From Paenibacillaceae bacterium (lineage in GTDB: Bacteria; Bacillota; Bacilli; Paenibacillales; CANHGK01): 64,000 nt of DNA. A model generated the notes under the pieces. That model ran no database searches, was not told where the DNA came from, and saw nothing but the letters and a program-made list of their open reading frames with translations. Both the position numbers and the translations under genes were made by a program. Positions 1 through 8,800 of this stretch are shown here, piece by piece. Each line of letters starts with the position of its first letter. Position 1 is the stretch's first letter. The DNA lies in NCBI GenBank assembly GCA_947460235.1, contig CANHGK010000004.1, forward strand, positions 128,817-192,816. The letters run 5' to 3'.

Positions 1-723
1 TCCAGCAATTTCTTCGGAAACTTGAGCCAATCGATTTGAATTGTTACTTTTTGGATCACCAACAACGATAAGCAATTCAGCCTTCTTTACTTGTGTAGCA
101 ACAGCCTCTTGTCGTAATTGCGTCGCTAAGCAAATCTCATTGTGAATTTCAGCAGTTGGAAACTTAAATTTCAGGCTTTCAATCAAGCGTTGCGTATCCC
201 ATTGAGACATCGTCGTTTGATTTGTGATAATTAATCGATCCGTTTCAAAAGATAATTCTTCAACATCTGATTCACGCTCCACCAAGTGAACATGCCCAGG
301 TGCGATCCCGATTGCGCCTTCGGGTTCAGGGTGACCTTTTTTCCCAATATAAATGATTTCATATCCTTGTTCCACTTTTACGCGGATCAAATCGTGCGTT
401 TTTGTAACATCTGGACATGTCGCATCAACTAGTGTAAGTCCTTTATCTGCAGCACGGCGACGAACTTCTGGTGAAACACCATGTGCGGTAAAAATAACTG
501 TACCGCTTTCGATTTTTTCTAAAATCTCCAATCGATTTTCACCGTCTAGCGTAATCACACCTTCACGTTCAAACGCCTCTGTCACATGTGAATTGTGTAC
601 AATCATACCCAAAATATAGATAGGTCTCGGGTATTTCAAATTGCGAGCCGTTTGCAACGCTAACACCATTGCATCAACGACACCGTAACAGTATCCCCTA
701 GGAGATAATTTAATGACTTCCAT
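1..723 (-). CDS. ispH: 4-hydroxy-3-methylbut-2-enyl diphosphate reductase (IspH), 3' end beyond window
   Basis: Last enzyme of the MEP isoprenoid pathway, a cytosolic Fe-S protein that reduces HMBPP to IPP and DMAPP. Reading back from the ATG at 723 gives [18 protein letters not shown]. Family marks are the first cluster Cys in RGYCYGV, the second in [11 protein letters not shown], the third in [11 protein letters not shown], the acid in HPEPEG, and NQTTMS. The frame stays open to base 1, so about 240 residues are present and the C-terminus is missing. The ATG lies inside the end of the histidine kinase gene (14-bp overlap), with AGGAG about 10 nt upstream, so translation is probably coupled to the kinase. 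The motifs make the call secure. Confidence 0.93.
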   Translation of the reverse strand, partial: MEVIKLSPRGYCYGVVDAMVLALQTARNLKYPRPIYILGMIVHNSHVTEAFEREGVITLDGENRLEILEKIESGTVIFTAHGVSPEVRRRAADKGLTLVDATCPDVTKTHDLIRVKVEQGYEIIYIGKKGHPEPEGAIGIAPGHVHLVERESDVEELSFETDRLIITNQTTMSQWDTQRLIESLKFKFPTAEIHNEICLATQLRQEAVATQVKKAELLIVVGDPKSNNSNRLAQVSEEIAG

Positions 724-2194
724 TTTCGTTCCGCTCCTGCGCTCCCATAGGTGATTCTACGATTGGAAGCCATATAATAAAAGTAGTACCGATTCCGCAC
801 TCGGTATATAACTCAATTGTACCTTGATGCTCATCACAAATCCACTTGGCGATCGAAAGGCCAAGACCGGTTCCAGTTGTTTCTCCTCTAGACGCGTCTA
901 TGCGATAAAAACGTTTGAAAATATGTGGAATATGCTTGGCTTCCATCCCGATGCCGGTATCCGTAATTTGTATCCCGACTCGTTGCTTGTTGTATTCGTG
1001 CTTGACCGTAAGATCAACACTACCTTTTGGTGTGTATTTAAATGAATTCTCGATGAAGATAGTTAGCATTTGAAGCAAATAATCAGCACTCCCAAGAACA
1101 TAGACATCGTTAAGTGCACTTAAATCGCCCAATTGCCAATGCGAATTTCTCACCATCCAACGCACCCGATGATTCATTTCTTCAAGTACTCTAGACACAA
1201 GTATTGGCTTTTTCTCAAAAACAATACCGGCATCCGCCCTTGCCAAATGTAGCAAATCGTTAACCAATCGGGACATACGTTCCGCTTCCGACGAAATATC
1301 AATGACTGCTTCACTTGCCGTAAGGATTTCATCTCGCGATTCCTCTTGCCCTATATTTATTAGCACTTTCTTCAAATAATCAACATTTCCCCGAATTGTC
1401 GTCAACGGTGTGCGCAGTTCATGTGAAGCATCCGACACAAATCGGCGCTGACTCATCACTGATTCCTGCAAATCCTCATACACCTGTTGCAATCGTTCAA
1501 ACATGCCATTAATTGTTTCTGTTAACCGCCCAATTTCATCGTTGGGACCTAAATATTGCAACCGCATATTCAAATCATCACCGCGTTCAATTTTCTCCGC
1601 TTCTTTACGGATGAATTCGATTGGTTGCAACGCTTGACGCGCCAAAAACCAACCGAGTGATGCAGCGAGAATCAGTGCGACAAGTCCCGCTGAAATTAAA
1701 ATTAACCGTAAGTTTTCTGATGACTGCAACATTGCATCGATATTCGACGCAACTTGCAAAACGCCAATCATATGTCCATTAATTTGCATCGGCCATTGAT
1801 AGACAAGCAGTTGAACTCCGCCAATACCTACTTCTTTAAAAAATGCTTCTCCTGCTTCCGTACGTTTCAAATCATGTTCCGAAAACGGAATTTTCGCATG
1901 TAAATTACTCGATTGCGTTAACCTCCCATTCGCAGTATTTATGGCCTGCAGGTAAATACCTGGGAATTGGAAGGTGTCTAAATCCGGCAATTGAATAACC
2001 ACGGTGTCCTGATATTTAGAAATCCCCACAACACGAATTTGGCTATTTACATCTTTGGCCAATTTATCGAGATTATCTTGTAAATCACCACGGACCGTAA
2101 ATGACATAAAGAAATACAAAGAAAGACCGAACGCTACGAGTACAATCGCTAAAATTAACGTATACCATATCGTCAGTCGTAAGCGGATGCTCAC
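710..2194 (-). CDS. Membrane sensor histidine kinase
   Basis: Sensor of a two-component system, 494 aa. Order: TM helix at about 8-30, an extracytoplasmic sensing region of about 130 residues with no recognised domain, a second TM at about 163-185, a HAMP linker, then HisKA with phospho-acceptor His in [16 protein letters not shown] (about residue 258). A HATPase domain follows, with the N box ([12 protein letters not shown]) and G boxes DTGIGM and [10 protein letters not shown]. The start is GTG at 2194, preceded by AAAGGAGGGGTGATC inside the end of the response-regulator gene (6-bp gap). The same operon carries ispH and a NadR-type kinase, but the signal cannot be read from sequence. Confidence 0.93.
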   Translation of the reverse strand: MSIRLRLTIWYTLILAIVLVAFGLSLYFFMSFTVRGDLQDNLDKLAKDVNSQIRVVGISKYQDTVVIQLPDLDTFQFPGIYLQAINTANGRLTQSSNLHAKIPFSEHDLKRTEAGEAFFKEVGIGGVQLLVYQWPMQINGHMIGVLQVASNIDAMLQSSENLRLILISAGLVALILAASLGWFLARQALQPIEFIRKEAEKIERGDDLNMRLQYLGPNDEIGRLTETINGMFERLQQVYEDLQESVMSQRRFVSDASHELRTPLTTIRGNVDYLKKVLINIGQEESRDEILTASEAVIDISSEAERMSRLVNDLLHLARADAGIVFEKKPILVSRVLEEMNHRVRWMVRNSHWQLGDLSALNDVYVLGSADYLLQMLTIFIENSFKYTPKGSVDLTVKHEYNKQRVGIQITDTGIGMEAKHIPHIFKRFYRIDASRGETTGTGLGLSIAKWICDEHQGTIELYTECGIGTTFIIWLPIVESPMGAQERNENGSH

Positions 2195-2200
2195 GTTCGA

Positions 2201-2905
2201 TCACCCCTCCTTTCGCATGACATAACCTACGCCTCGCACCGTATGAATCAAACGTACACCACCGTATTCTTCCATCTTTTGACGCAATGATCCAACGTAC
2301 ACTTCTAGCACATTGGATTCTCCGCTATAATCGAAACCCCACACGCGCTCCATAATTGTATCTCTAGCCAATACATGCCTTGGATTTTGCAAAAATAACT
2401 TAAGCAATTCAAATTCTTTTGTGGTCAATTCAATAGAATTACCGTCTCTTACAATTTCTCTAGAACGAATGTCCATTTTGACACCCTCATATTGCAACAC
2501 AACCGCTTTATCTTGTTTCCCGATCCGTTCAATAGACTCCTGACCGCGTCGTAATAAAGCGCGAACACGCGCAAGCAATTCTTCGAGGGCAAATGGTTTC
2601 ATCAGATAATCATCAGCTCCGGCATCTAGCCCAGTTACCCGATCCGCTATCTCATCACGTGCAGTAAGCATAATAATTGGGACCAAACTGCCACCCGCCC
2701 GAATACGTCGGCACACTTCAATGCCATCAAGTTCCGGCATCATCCGGTCCAAAATAACCAAATCCGGATCTTTTTCAATCATCTCATTTAACCCTGATTT
2801 ACCGTTGATCGCAGTCCTAACTTGATACCCTTCAAATGACAAACTCCGCTTAAGCATGGATAATATTTTTTCATCATCATCAATAACAAGGATTTCCTCA
2901 CGCAT
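2201..2905 (-). CDS. OmpR/PhoB-family response regulator
   Basis: DNA-binding partner of the downstream histidine kinase, 234 aa. The receiver domain (about 1-120) has acidic pocket D9-D10-D11, phospho-acceptor D53 in VILDRMMPELDG, the conserved Thr in MLTARDE and Lys in YLMKPF. The C-terminal winged-helix domain (about 135-232) ends in the typical VWGFDYSGESNVLEVYVGSLR and HTVRGVGYVMR. The ATG is preceded by GAGGAGA at 9 nt spacing. Stop and kinase start are 6 bp apart, so the pair is surely cotranscribed. Targets are unknown; it may also control the upstream NadR-like gene and ispH, which share the operon. Confidence 0.95.
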   Translation of the reverse strand: MREEILVIDDDEKILSMLKRSLSFEGYQVRTAINGKSGLNEMIEKDPDLVILDRMMPELDGIEVCRRIRAGGSLVPIIMLTARDEIADRVTGLDAGADDYLMKPFALEELLARVRALLRRGQESIERIGKQDKAVVLQYEGVKMDIRSREIVRDGNSIELTTKEFELLKLFLQNPRHVLARDTIMERVWGFDYSGESNVLEVYVGSLRQKMEEYGGVRLIHTVRGVGYVMRKEG

Positions 2906-2937
2906 GGGTGGAATTCTCCTCTATGGCTTTTTTTAAA

Positions 2938-3513
2938 TCACTGGTTAGACAAAATTGTATTTATAAATAAAATCGCTTTTTCGAGGCGTTGTTCTTTGGA
3001 TCCTGAGAGCGGTAAAAACGGTTCATTCAAATGTGCTGTCATTTGTAGCAAATAACGCAATTGTGACGTTTCGATAAACCGAGGATCACGTCTTGGACGA
3101 ACCGAATCTTGTTGCCAAGAAATCCCGTCTGGTGTTGTAAATAAGATCAAATCATAACGCTTATGGAGTGCACGATGCACAATCCATGAATCGGTTTGAT
3201 CAAAATACAATTCACTATACATCCACGACATTCTGGCGTCGGTATCAATGATGATTAAAGGAGTTTTGTTAAACGTTGCCGTTCGAAGCGCCTCCTGCTC
3301 AGCTTTTGCTTGACCTCTTGCAATCAGAATTGCATCCTGTATTTCCAATTGCCTAGGTAGCGCCTGTTCAGCATATTCTCGAGCATACTCTGCGACAAAC
3401 GCACATTGATAATGCTCAACCAATTGTGACCCAAGCGTCGTTTTTCCTGTGCATTCTGATCCCATCAGAAGAACTCGCAATGGCTTAAATCGTTTCGTTG
3501 ACTGTTCACTCAT
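2938..3513 (-). CDS. NadR-type nicotinamide riboside kinase-like P-loop ATPase
   Basis: A stand-alone version of the C-terminal kinase domain of NadR (AAA_28 type), which in known members phosphorylates nicotinamide riboside to NMN for NAD salvage. A P-loop GSECTGKTT lies near the N-terminus, followed by AEYAREYAEQ and a Walker-B-like IIIDTDARMSWMYSE, typical of the family. A TTG upstream extends the frame, but AAAAGAGG sits just ahead of the ATG-ATG pair at 3516/3513, so translation should start there (about 191 aa). It heads the operon with the two-component system and ispH. No NMN adenylyltransferase domain, regulator helix or PnuC transporter is visible, so the NAD role rests on similarity to the family. 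Confidence 0.75.
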   Translation of the reverse strand: MSEQSTKRFKPLRVLLMGSECTGKTTLGSQLVEHYQCAFVAEYAREYAEQALPRQLEIQDAILIARGQAKAEQEALRTATFNKTPLIIIDTDARMSWMYSELYFDQTDSWIVHRALHKRYDLILFTTPDGISWQQDSVRPRRDPRFIETSQLRYLLQMTAHLNEPFLPLSGSKEQRLEKAILFINTILSNQ

Positions 3514-3566
3514 CATAAAACCTCTTTTCAATGACAAAATCCTTAATTTTAACTTTAAAAGAAATA

Positions 3567-3603
3567 AAGAAATAAATCTATGACCTACATGTTCATAAAT
3601 CTA
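3567..3603. promoter_or_regulatory. Direct repeat in the divergent NadR-like/MORN promoter region
   Basis: The nine-base word ATAAATCTA occurs at 3572-3580 and again at 3595-3603, 23 bp apart, between two divergently read genes. The spacing is close to two helical turns, as for a tandem regulator site. No convincing -35/-10 pair was assigned. Its function is inference only. Confidence 0.25.
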
Positions 3604-3620
3604 CCCTAGGAGTGACTATT

Positions 3621-4502
3621 TTGAAAACACCTATAAAAATCATGTTATCCTCAACATTGTTCTTTGCTTTACTCGGAAACCCTTCTTTAGCGGCAGATGG
3701 GAGTTCAGATGTACCCGTTGCTCCGAATACATCCGTAACACAAGTGTCGGCTATGCCTGAACCGTCTCAAACACCAACGATCGCGCCTGAAGCACCGGTT
3801 CCAAGCACGACTCCTACGCCGCCAGTGATCCCGAATCTCACACCTCCGCCACGTATGTACTTAAAATCAGATGGTCAAGGTACAACGTATAATGGCGAAA
3901 TGAAAAACAGCCAAATCGACGGATACGCGATTGTAACTTACAGTGACGGAAAAATGTTCACGGGTGAACTGCACGGCTATCAACCGAATGGACCAGGCGT
4001 CATGAGTTTTCCTGACGGAACAAAATTTGAAGGAACGTTTCTAGAAGGTGGACCATTAAATGGGAAGTTAACATTAAACGATTCTTTTTCGAGCTTTGAA
4101 GGGACTTTTGATAATACCTTACCCGTGATACAAGCAGCTGTTCATGCGCTAGGAAAAACAAAACGACAAGCTACTGTAAACGGGAAAGTAGTTGACACCG
4201 TTTGGGCAGGTATTTTTTTCGGAGAAAATCTAAAACGTGGCACAATTAATTTTACAAGTAACTCTGTATTTAAAGGATACACTGCAACAAATCCTGCGCA
4301 TATCGAATCCGTTTATTTCGGATATTTTCATCCGATTGGAATGGGCTCAATCACCAATGAATCCGGCGATATTTTTTATGGGAAATGGAGATATGATGAA
4401 GCTAACGGAGACATTCATGCGATCGGTTCGATCAAATTAAAAAATGGCAAAGTCAAAGCAGCAAAATGGTTTAATGGAAATTGGAAAATCTCAACAAAAT
4501 AA
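3621..4502 (+). CDS. Secreted MORN-repeat protein
   Basis: An exported protein of about 293 aa. It has a signal peptide (LKTPIKIMLSSTLFFALLG ending around SLAADG) and a Pro/Thr/Ser-rich linker to about residue 85. MORN-type repeats follow (GTTYNGEMKNSQIDGYAIV, YSDGKMFTGELHGYQPNG, FPDGTKFEGTF), plus more diverged copies near the C-terminus (NESGDIFYGKW). MORN repeats are thought to bind lipid or protein surfaces; no enzyme domain is visible. The GTG at 3612 lies inside the ribosome binding site; the TTG at 3621 is 8 nt after TAGGAG and is the better start. It stands alone, divergent from the NadR-like operon and convergent with the flavin-binding gene. Confidence 0.75.
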   Translation: MKTPIKIMLSSTLFFALLGNPSLAADGSSDVPVAPNTSVTQVSAMPEPSQTPTIAPEAPVPSTTPTPPVIPNLTPPPRMYLKSDGQGTTYNGEMKNSQIDGYAIVTYSDGKMFTGELHGYQPNGPGVMSFPDGTKFEGTFLEGGPLNGKLTLNDSFSSFEGTFDNTLPVIQAAVHALGKTKRQATVNGKVVDTVWAGIFFGENLKRGTINFTSNSVFKGYTATNPAHIESVYFGYFHPIGMGSITNESGDIFYGKWRYDEANGDIHAIGSIKLKNGKVKAAKWFNGNWKISTK

Positions 4503-4509
4503 TAAACTT

Positions 4510-4575
4510 AAAAGCGGAAGCTCGAAATGGCATCAGTAGTTATAACTACTGATTCAGAACGAGTTTTCCGCTTTT
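4510..4575. terminator. Bidirectional intrinsic terminator
   Basis: The arms AAAAGCGGAA and TTCCGCTTTT enclose a second stem, ATCAGTAGT-TATA-ACTACTGAT. T-runs follow on the plus strand and A-runs precede. It ends the MORN gene and, on the other strand, overlaps the last codons of the convergent flavin-binding gene, so it serves both. Confidence 0.85.
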
Positions 4576-5180
4576 TCTTTGTTTGATTGTTTGGTGGCGA
4601 AATAATTTCCGCCTTTAAGTATTTGATCATCAGTTCCCCAATGAATCGTTTTATCCTTTTTTTCTAATAACGGAATGTGTTTAGAACAGTGAATATACGC
4701 TTCGTGGACATCAACGACGACCCATCGCTCTGGTCGTTTCATTTCTGCAACGAGTATTTCTTCCCACATTTGGTCTGATAAACTTAAAAACGATGGCAGT
4801 TGTTCATTCTCAATAATTTGCGCATAGCCATTGATATGTAACCCGATACAATCAACATAAAAATCAATTAACATCAAACCAATGTGCGGATTCTCTTTAA
4901 TATTCCCCAAACTCGCATATACCCCATTACCACGATATTCCGGATACATGACTCTGCCTGAATCTATTACACGCAAAAAACCTGGGTTTCCCGCGCGAAA
5001 TGAACTATCGCAATTCCCGTCTGCATCCGACGTCGAAATAAACATCAATTCCTGTTTTTCGATGAATCGTTGCATCATCTCATTTAGATGATCAAGCATT
5101 TGATTATTATAAAATGCCTGCGCACGTTTATCTGAACCATACTCAACTTGTAATTGTCGTTCGCCATTTGAACCGAGCAT
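4554..5180 (-). CDS. Pyridoxamine 5'-phosphate oxidase-like flavin-binding split-barrel protein
   Basis: A cytoplasmic protein of about 208 aa with the FMN-binding split-barrel signature. An early strand MFISTSDADGNCDSSFRAG leads to GFLRVIDSGRVMYPEYRGNGVYASLGN and then HIGLMLIDF. Members bind FMN, F420 or heme and act as small-molecule oxidoreductases; the substrate here is unknown. It is longer than a plain PNPOx-like fold, with an extra C-terminal helix region (HCSKHIPLLEKK) common in this subfamily. Several in-frame ATGs exist; AAGGA lies 8 nt before the ATG at 5180, which is preferred over 5198. A 20-bp palindrome sits about 90 bp upstream and may be its operator. Confidence 0.8.
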   Translation of the reverse strand: MLGSNGERQLQVEYGSDKRAQAFYNNQMLDHLNEMMQRFIEKQELMFISTSDADGNCDSSFRAGNPGFLRVIDSGRVMYPEYRGNGVYASLGNIKENPHIGLMLIDFYVDCIGLHINGYAQIIENEQLPSFLSLSDQMWEEILVAEMKRPERWVVVDVHEAYIHCSKHIPLLEKKDKTIHWGTDDQILKGGNYFATKQSNKEKAENSF

Positions 5181-5270
5181 TATATTCATCCTTATCATTT
5201 TTAAAAATTGTCAATACTATTCAGATTATTATACATCACGTAAAGTCTATTTCCATAATCACTTACCCAG

Positions 5271-5290
5271 GTACTGTATAAATACAGTAC
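5271..5290. promoter_or_regulatory. Perfect 20-bp palindrome, probable operator
   Basis: GTACTGTATAAATACAGTAC: nine-base arms around an AA centre, with no mismatch. It lies upstream of the flavin-binding gene and downstream of the frameshifted small gene. It resembles a LexA box by its CTGT...ACAG ends, but the spacing is 6 instead of 8. A dimeric repressor site (GntR-like or similar) is the likeliest reading. Confidence 0.5.
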
Positions 5291-5379
5291 TCCCCAAAAT
5301 TAAAAATTACGCTTATATTCATCTTGTGGAATCACTCCCCACCCCACCACCCCCGCTTCAAATACTCCGAATAAAAAAA

Positions 5380-5430
5380 GCGCGCCGACATCAATTAAGT
5401 GAATTAACACTCGAAAAAATGTCGACGCGC
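5380..5430 (-). terminator. Intrinsic terminator, minus strand
   Basis: The stem ATGTCGACGCGC / GCGCGCCGACAT (one mismatch) is followed on the minus strand by seven T residues (5373-5379). It marks the 3' end of the small frameshifted gene; the stop codon at 5391-5393 lies within the hairpin. Confidence 0.7.
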
Positions 5431-5723
5431 ACTCCTCTATTAATTTGCACTGTGATACATTCGCCAGAACTATTTTCATGTCTAAAATTAAGTGGTTGTT
5501 TGAAGCAGGCGTATTTTGAATTTTTGATCGTTTCGTTGCAATATCTAATTCGATTTTAAACCTATTTATCATTACAATTTCGTTTAATTCAGAAATATAA
5601 ATAATGATCCAATGCTCATTTCGATACTGCGCATGTGTATGTACTTTTTTTATAATCAGGTGCATCAGTCAAATCACAAAGTAACTCAAATCGAAACATA
5701 TCCCAATTCTTGAATTGTTTCAT
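5391..5723 (-). pseudogene. Frameshifted small gene, about 110 codons
   Basis: A good ribosome binding site (AAAGGTGATC) precedes the ATG at 5723, which opens MKQFKNWDMFRFELLCDLTD but stops after 35 codons. At a run of seven A just before that, the next frame continues as VHTHAQYRNEHWIIIYISEL and FKIELDIA. A third frame then gives KNSKYACFKQPLNFRHENSS and ends RVDIFSSVNSLN at a TGA placed in a terminator hairpin. Joined by two frame changes, the pieces make a plausible small cytoplasmic protein with start, stop and terminator in place. I do not recognise the family. It may be a decaying gene, and programmed slippage at the A7 run could explain only the first change. Confidence 0.45.
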
Positions 5724-5801
5724 ACTTGATCACCTTTCTCAATCAATATTGGGGTATATTGGTCATTTTAGAATAATTAATACAAGACAAGACAACTAAA
5801 A

Positions 5802-5848
5802 GGGGCTGATCCCTTGGGTCAATTTTCATGACCTTTTGGCACAGCCCC
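5802..5848 (-). terminator. Terminator hairpin after the GH119 amylase gene
   Basis: The outer stem GGGGCTG/CAGCCCC and inner stem GGTCA/TGACC form a hairpin about 40 bp past the amylase stop codon. On the minus strand it is followed by TTTTAGTTGTCTTG. A T7 run on the plus side means it could also work in the other direction. Confidence 0.7.
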
Positions 5849-5887
5849 ATTTTTTTGCAATTATTATTCTAATCAAAAACTCATTAA

Positions 5888-8800
5888 TCAATAAAACTTG
5901 AATGTCGCTAATGGAAAAGATGCCTGTGTTACTGCTCCCCATTGCACTACAATATCATATCGATTACTACTAGAATTTGTTGAAGCAATTCGAGTGGAAG
6001 TATCTAAACCTGTTCCGGTTTTCTCGACGACCGAGCCGTCTCCTAACGTATATTTATATTCTAGTACTGAGGATTTCGGCACACTAATTGTCACCCGGTA
6101 TTGATTTGTTGATACTAATTTTAATTTATACGCCACAGGATTCCAACCACTTACAGAAGTTGTCAAATTCACATTCTTGTTTTGCGTGTTTTGCGTGATT
6201 AAATTAAACGTTACATTAACCATGATCGGCGTAGGTGTAGCGGTAGGTCTTGGTGTTGCCGTCGGTGCCACTGTCGGAGTAGCGGTAGGTCTTGGTGTTG
6301 CCGTCGGTGCAGCTGTCGGTGTAGCGGTAGGTCTTGGTGTTGCCGTCGGTGCAGCTGTCGGAGTAGCGGTAGGTCTTGGTGTTGCACTTGGCGTTGCACT
6401 TGGCGTTGCACTTGGTGTTGCACTTGGCGTTGCACTTGGCGTTGCACTTGGTGTTGCACTTGGCGTTGCACTTGGCGTTGCACTTGGCGCTGCCGTTGGC
6501 GCTGCTGTTGGCGTTGCTGTTGGCGATGCTGTTGGCGCTGCCGTTGGCGTTGCTACTGCTGTCGGTGTTGGATTCTGCGAAGCTTTTGGTGTTCCTAAGT
6601 AAATCACACCATTTTCAACCGTTACAGATCCACCGGTTGCTAACATATAATTTGCTCCATTTTTTGAATCCCAAGTTGTACCGTTCGTGTTAAAGCATGC
6701 TTCCGCATTGATCGCTTGGCCAACATTTAACAATTTTGTCCAATACCCTGAAAAAACCGTGGAGGATTGCATTGCAACTCCTGGAACAGTCGTCCATGTA
6801 CCACCTTGAGGGCGGTAATGAATATTAACAGAAGTCCATGATGACTTAAAGTAAACTTGTACTTTATTACCATTTGGATCAACGGTCGGAGTCGCTGTCG
6901 GAATCGGAGTTGCTGTTGGAACTGGTGTCGCAGTCGGCGCAACTGGTGCTTTGTCTGTAATAAATGGATCAGTTCCAACAATCGCTCCTGCTGCATCTTC
7001 AACAATTTTACCTGTTGATGCATCTTTAGAATAACGACCAGTACCAACGTATACGGTTTGAATTTCTGATTTAGTTACATTCCCTAGCGAATCGGTTGAT
7101 TCAATATAGTAATCAATTAAACTGTCACGATAATTACTTACATAACTATAATAGAGATCTCCAATTTCTTGTGCAGGTAACGTTTTGTATAATTGATTCG
7201 GAGCTGACGTCTGCCAAGCAACACCATTCATATCTACTTTACGGCTACGTTTAGTCATAGGTGTTGAATCCCATGCAGTAACTTTTGATGCATCAATGTT
7301 TGCTACGCCTGAAGTTTGTAATGCAGATGGATCATATACACGAAACGTATTGTCTTTTACATCTGCAACATTTGACGTGTGTTTACGTGTTTTAAGTACC
7401 ATCGTTTGAATCCCACTTACATCGTAACCATACGTGTAAATTCCGAAACGATTGTTGAAATACTCCAAACTCCAACCTTCTGCTTTGCCTTTATTTGCGC
7501 TACCTGGGTTATACGGATAACGTTGAACCCACCACATCGAAGGACCTGTTTTATCTTTGGAAATATTTAATGAAACGTAAGGCTTTGCAAAATAAAGTGA
7601 TTGGTTAAATGCCAATGTTGGTTTTATATTGTCATCCGTATTTTCGTCATAATAACCGAAACCAGAATCCATAGCAGGTAATAAGAAGTACCATGACAAT
7701 TCTGCTGGATTTGCACCACCGATGTAATCTTTTGTTGGGTCACCTTTTACAGGGTACGAGATCATCCAAGGATTTAATTGATTTCCAGTGTATGTTACTT
7801 GTCTGTCCAATGAACTCGTAGGTTGCCAGTATGTCGGGTGATCCGATAACCAAATTTGTTCCGCTGTTTTCGCATAGTTCAATGCAGCTTGCAACAAGGC
7901 AAAATTGCGTTCCAAGTAGTTCCAACCATATTCAAAAGAAACTTGATGTCCTGCAGGATTTCCATTGATATCATTAATCGGGGAATAACTGCTATTGATT
8001 GCACGGTTGAAATCTGCAAATTGTCCTTTCCATATTCCAGGCGGCATTTGCCAGTGATACCACGTCGGATCTGAAGATGAATCACGCGTATCGATCCATG
8101 AACCGTCTTGAATGTGCTGTACATCATCTTGAGGAATTGGATTGGCTTTCAAATAATCATTGATACCCATTCCCTTAAATCCAGTCTCGGAATAAGTGAT
8201 GTTCGCACCATTTAACCAAGTGCCTTCGTCCCCAGCACGACCAGAGGAATTATCTCCATCATGTGCCACAACAAAATATTGCTTGCGCGGTTGTAATGCT
8301 TCATATGCTTTCAAAAATCCACCGCTAACGGAACCTTGGTAGCCTTCTTCCCAAGAAGATGCTTGCTCCACTGGAATTCCAGCAATTCGATCTTCGACAC
8401 CTGTTGAAGGATCAACATATTTTACCCAGTGCGGCGTCGATGCGAATGGAAACTTATTTTGTGTTACTTGTTGCTCATTGAACATCGGTTTAGAAACCCA
8501 AGAACCAATATTGCTTGTATTTTGAAAATCAGCACGATTCGGCGGTGAAACCATCGTATCTTTTCCGATATCGTCACGGTATGGATAGTCTTTCAACGCA
8601 CGAGAAAAATGATTATTTCCCATGACAGACCACTCAATACCAAGCTTCTTAAGTGCAGGGATGATCCGCTCTGAAAATCCAAGTTCTGTCGGGAAAAATC
8701 CTTTGGATGATACAAAATCGGAACCTAAAAAGTAGGATTGTGCTAATGTCGCATTTTGATAAATCATATCTTTAATCAAATATTCATTACCAACTAATGG

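Noticed and set aside
5271..5290. LexA/SOS box
   Set aside because: The CTGT and ACAG half-sites are 6 bp apart, not 8, and Bacillota LexA uses a different sequence (GAAC-N4-GTTC).
5300..5665. Intact 121-codon gene on the minus strand
   Set aside because: Its ATG lacks a ribosome site and it reads straight through a T7 intrinsic terminator; the frameshifted-gene reading from 5723 explains the signals better.
6237..6488. CRISPR-like array
   Set aside because: Units are contiguous with no unique spacers, and they encode protein linker.
6177..6602. Open frame on the plus strand with Gly/Val/Ala repeats, opposite the GH119 linker
   Set aside because: It is the antisense of the (TP/ATP)n linker; repeats of three-base multiples keep all frames open. 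Similar false frames lie opposite the linkers at 18576-18989, 19421-19687, 23733-24060, 24574-24882, 32178-32651 and 59797-60261.
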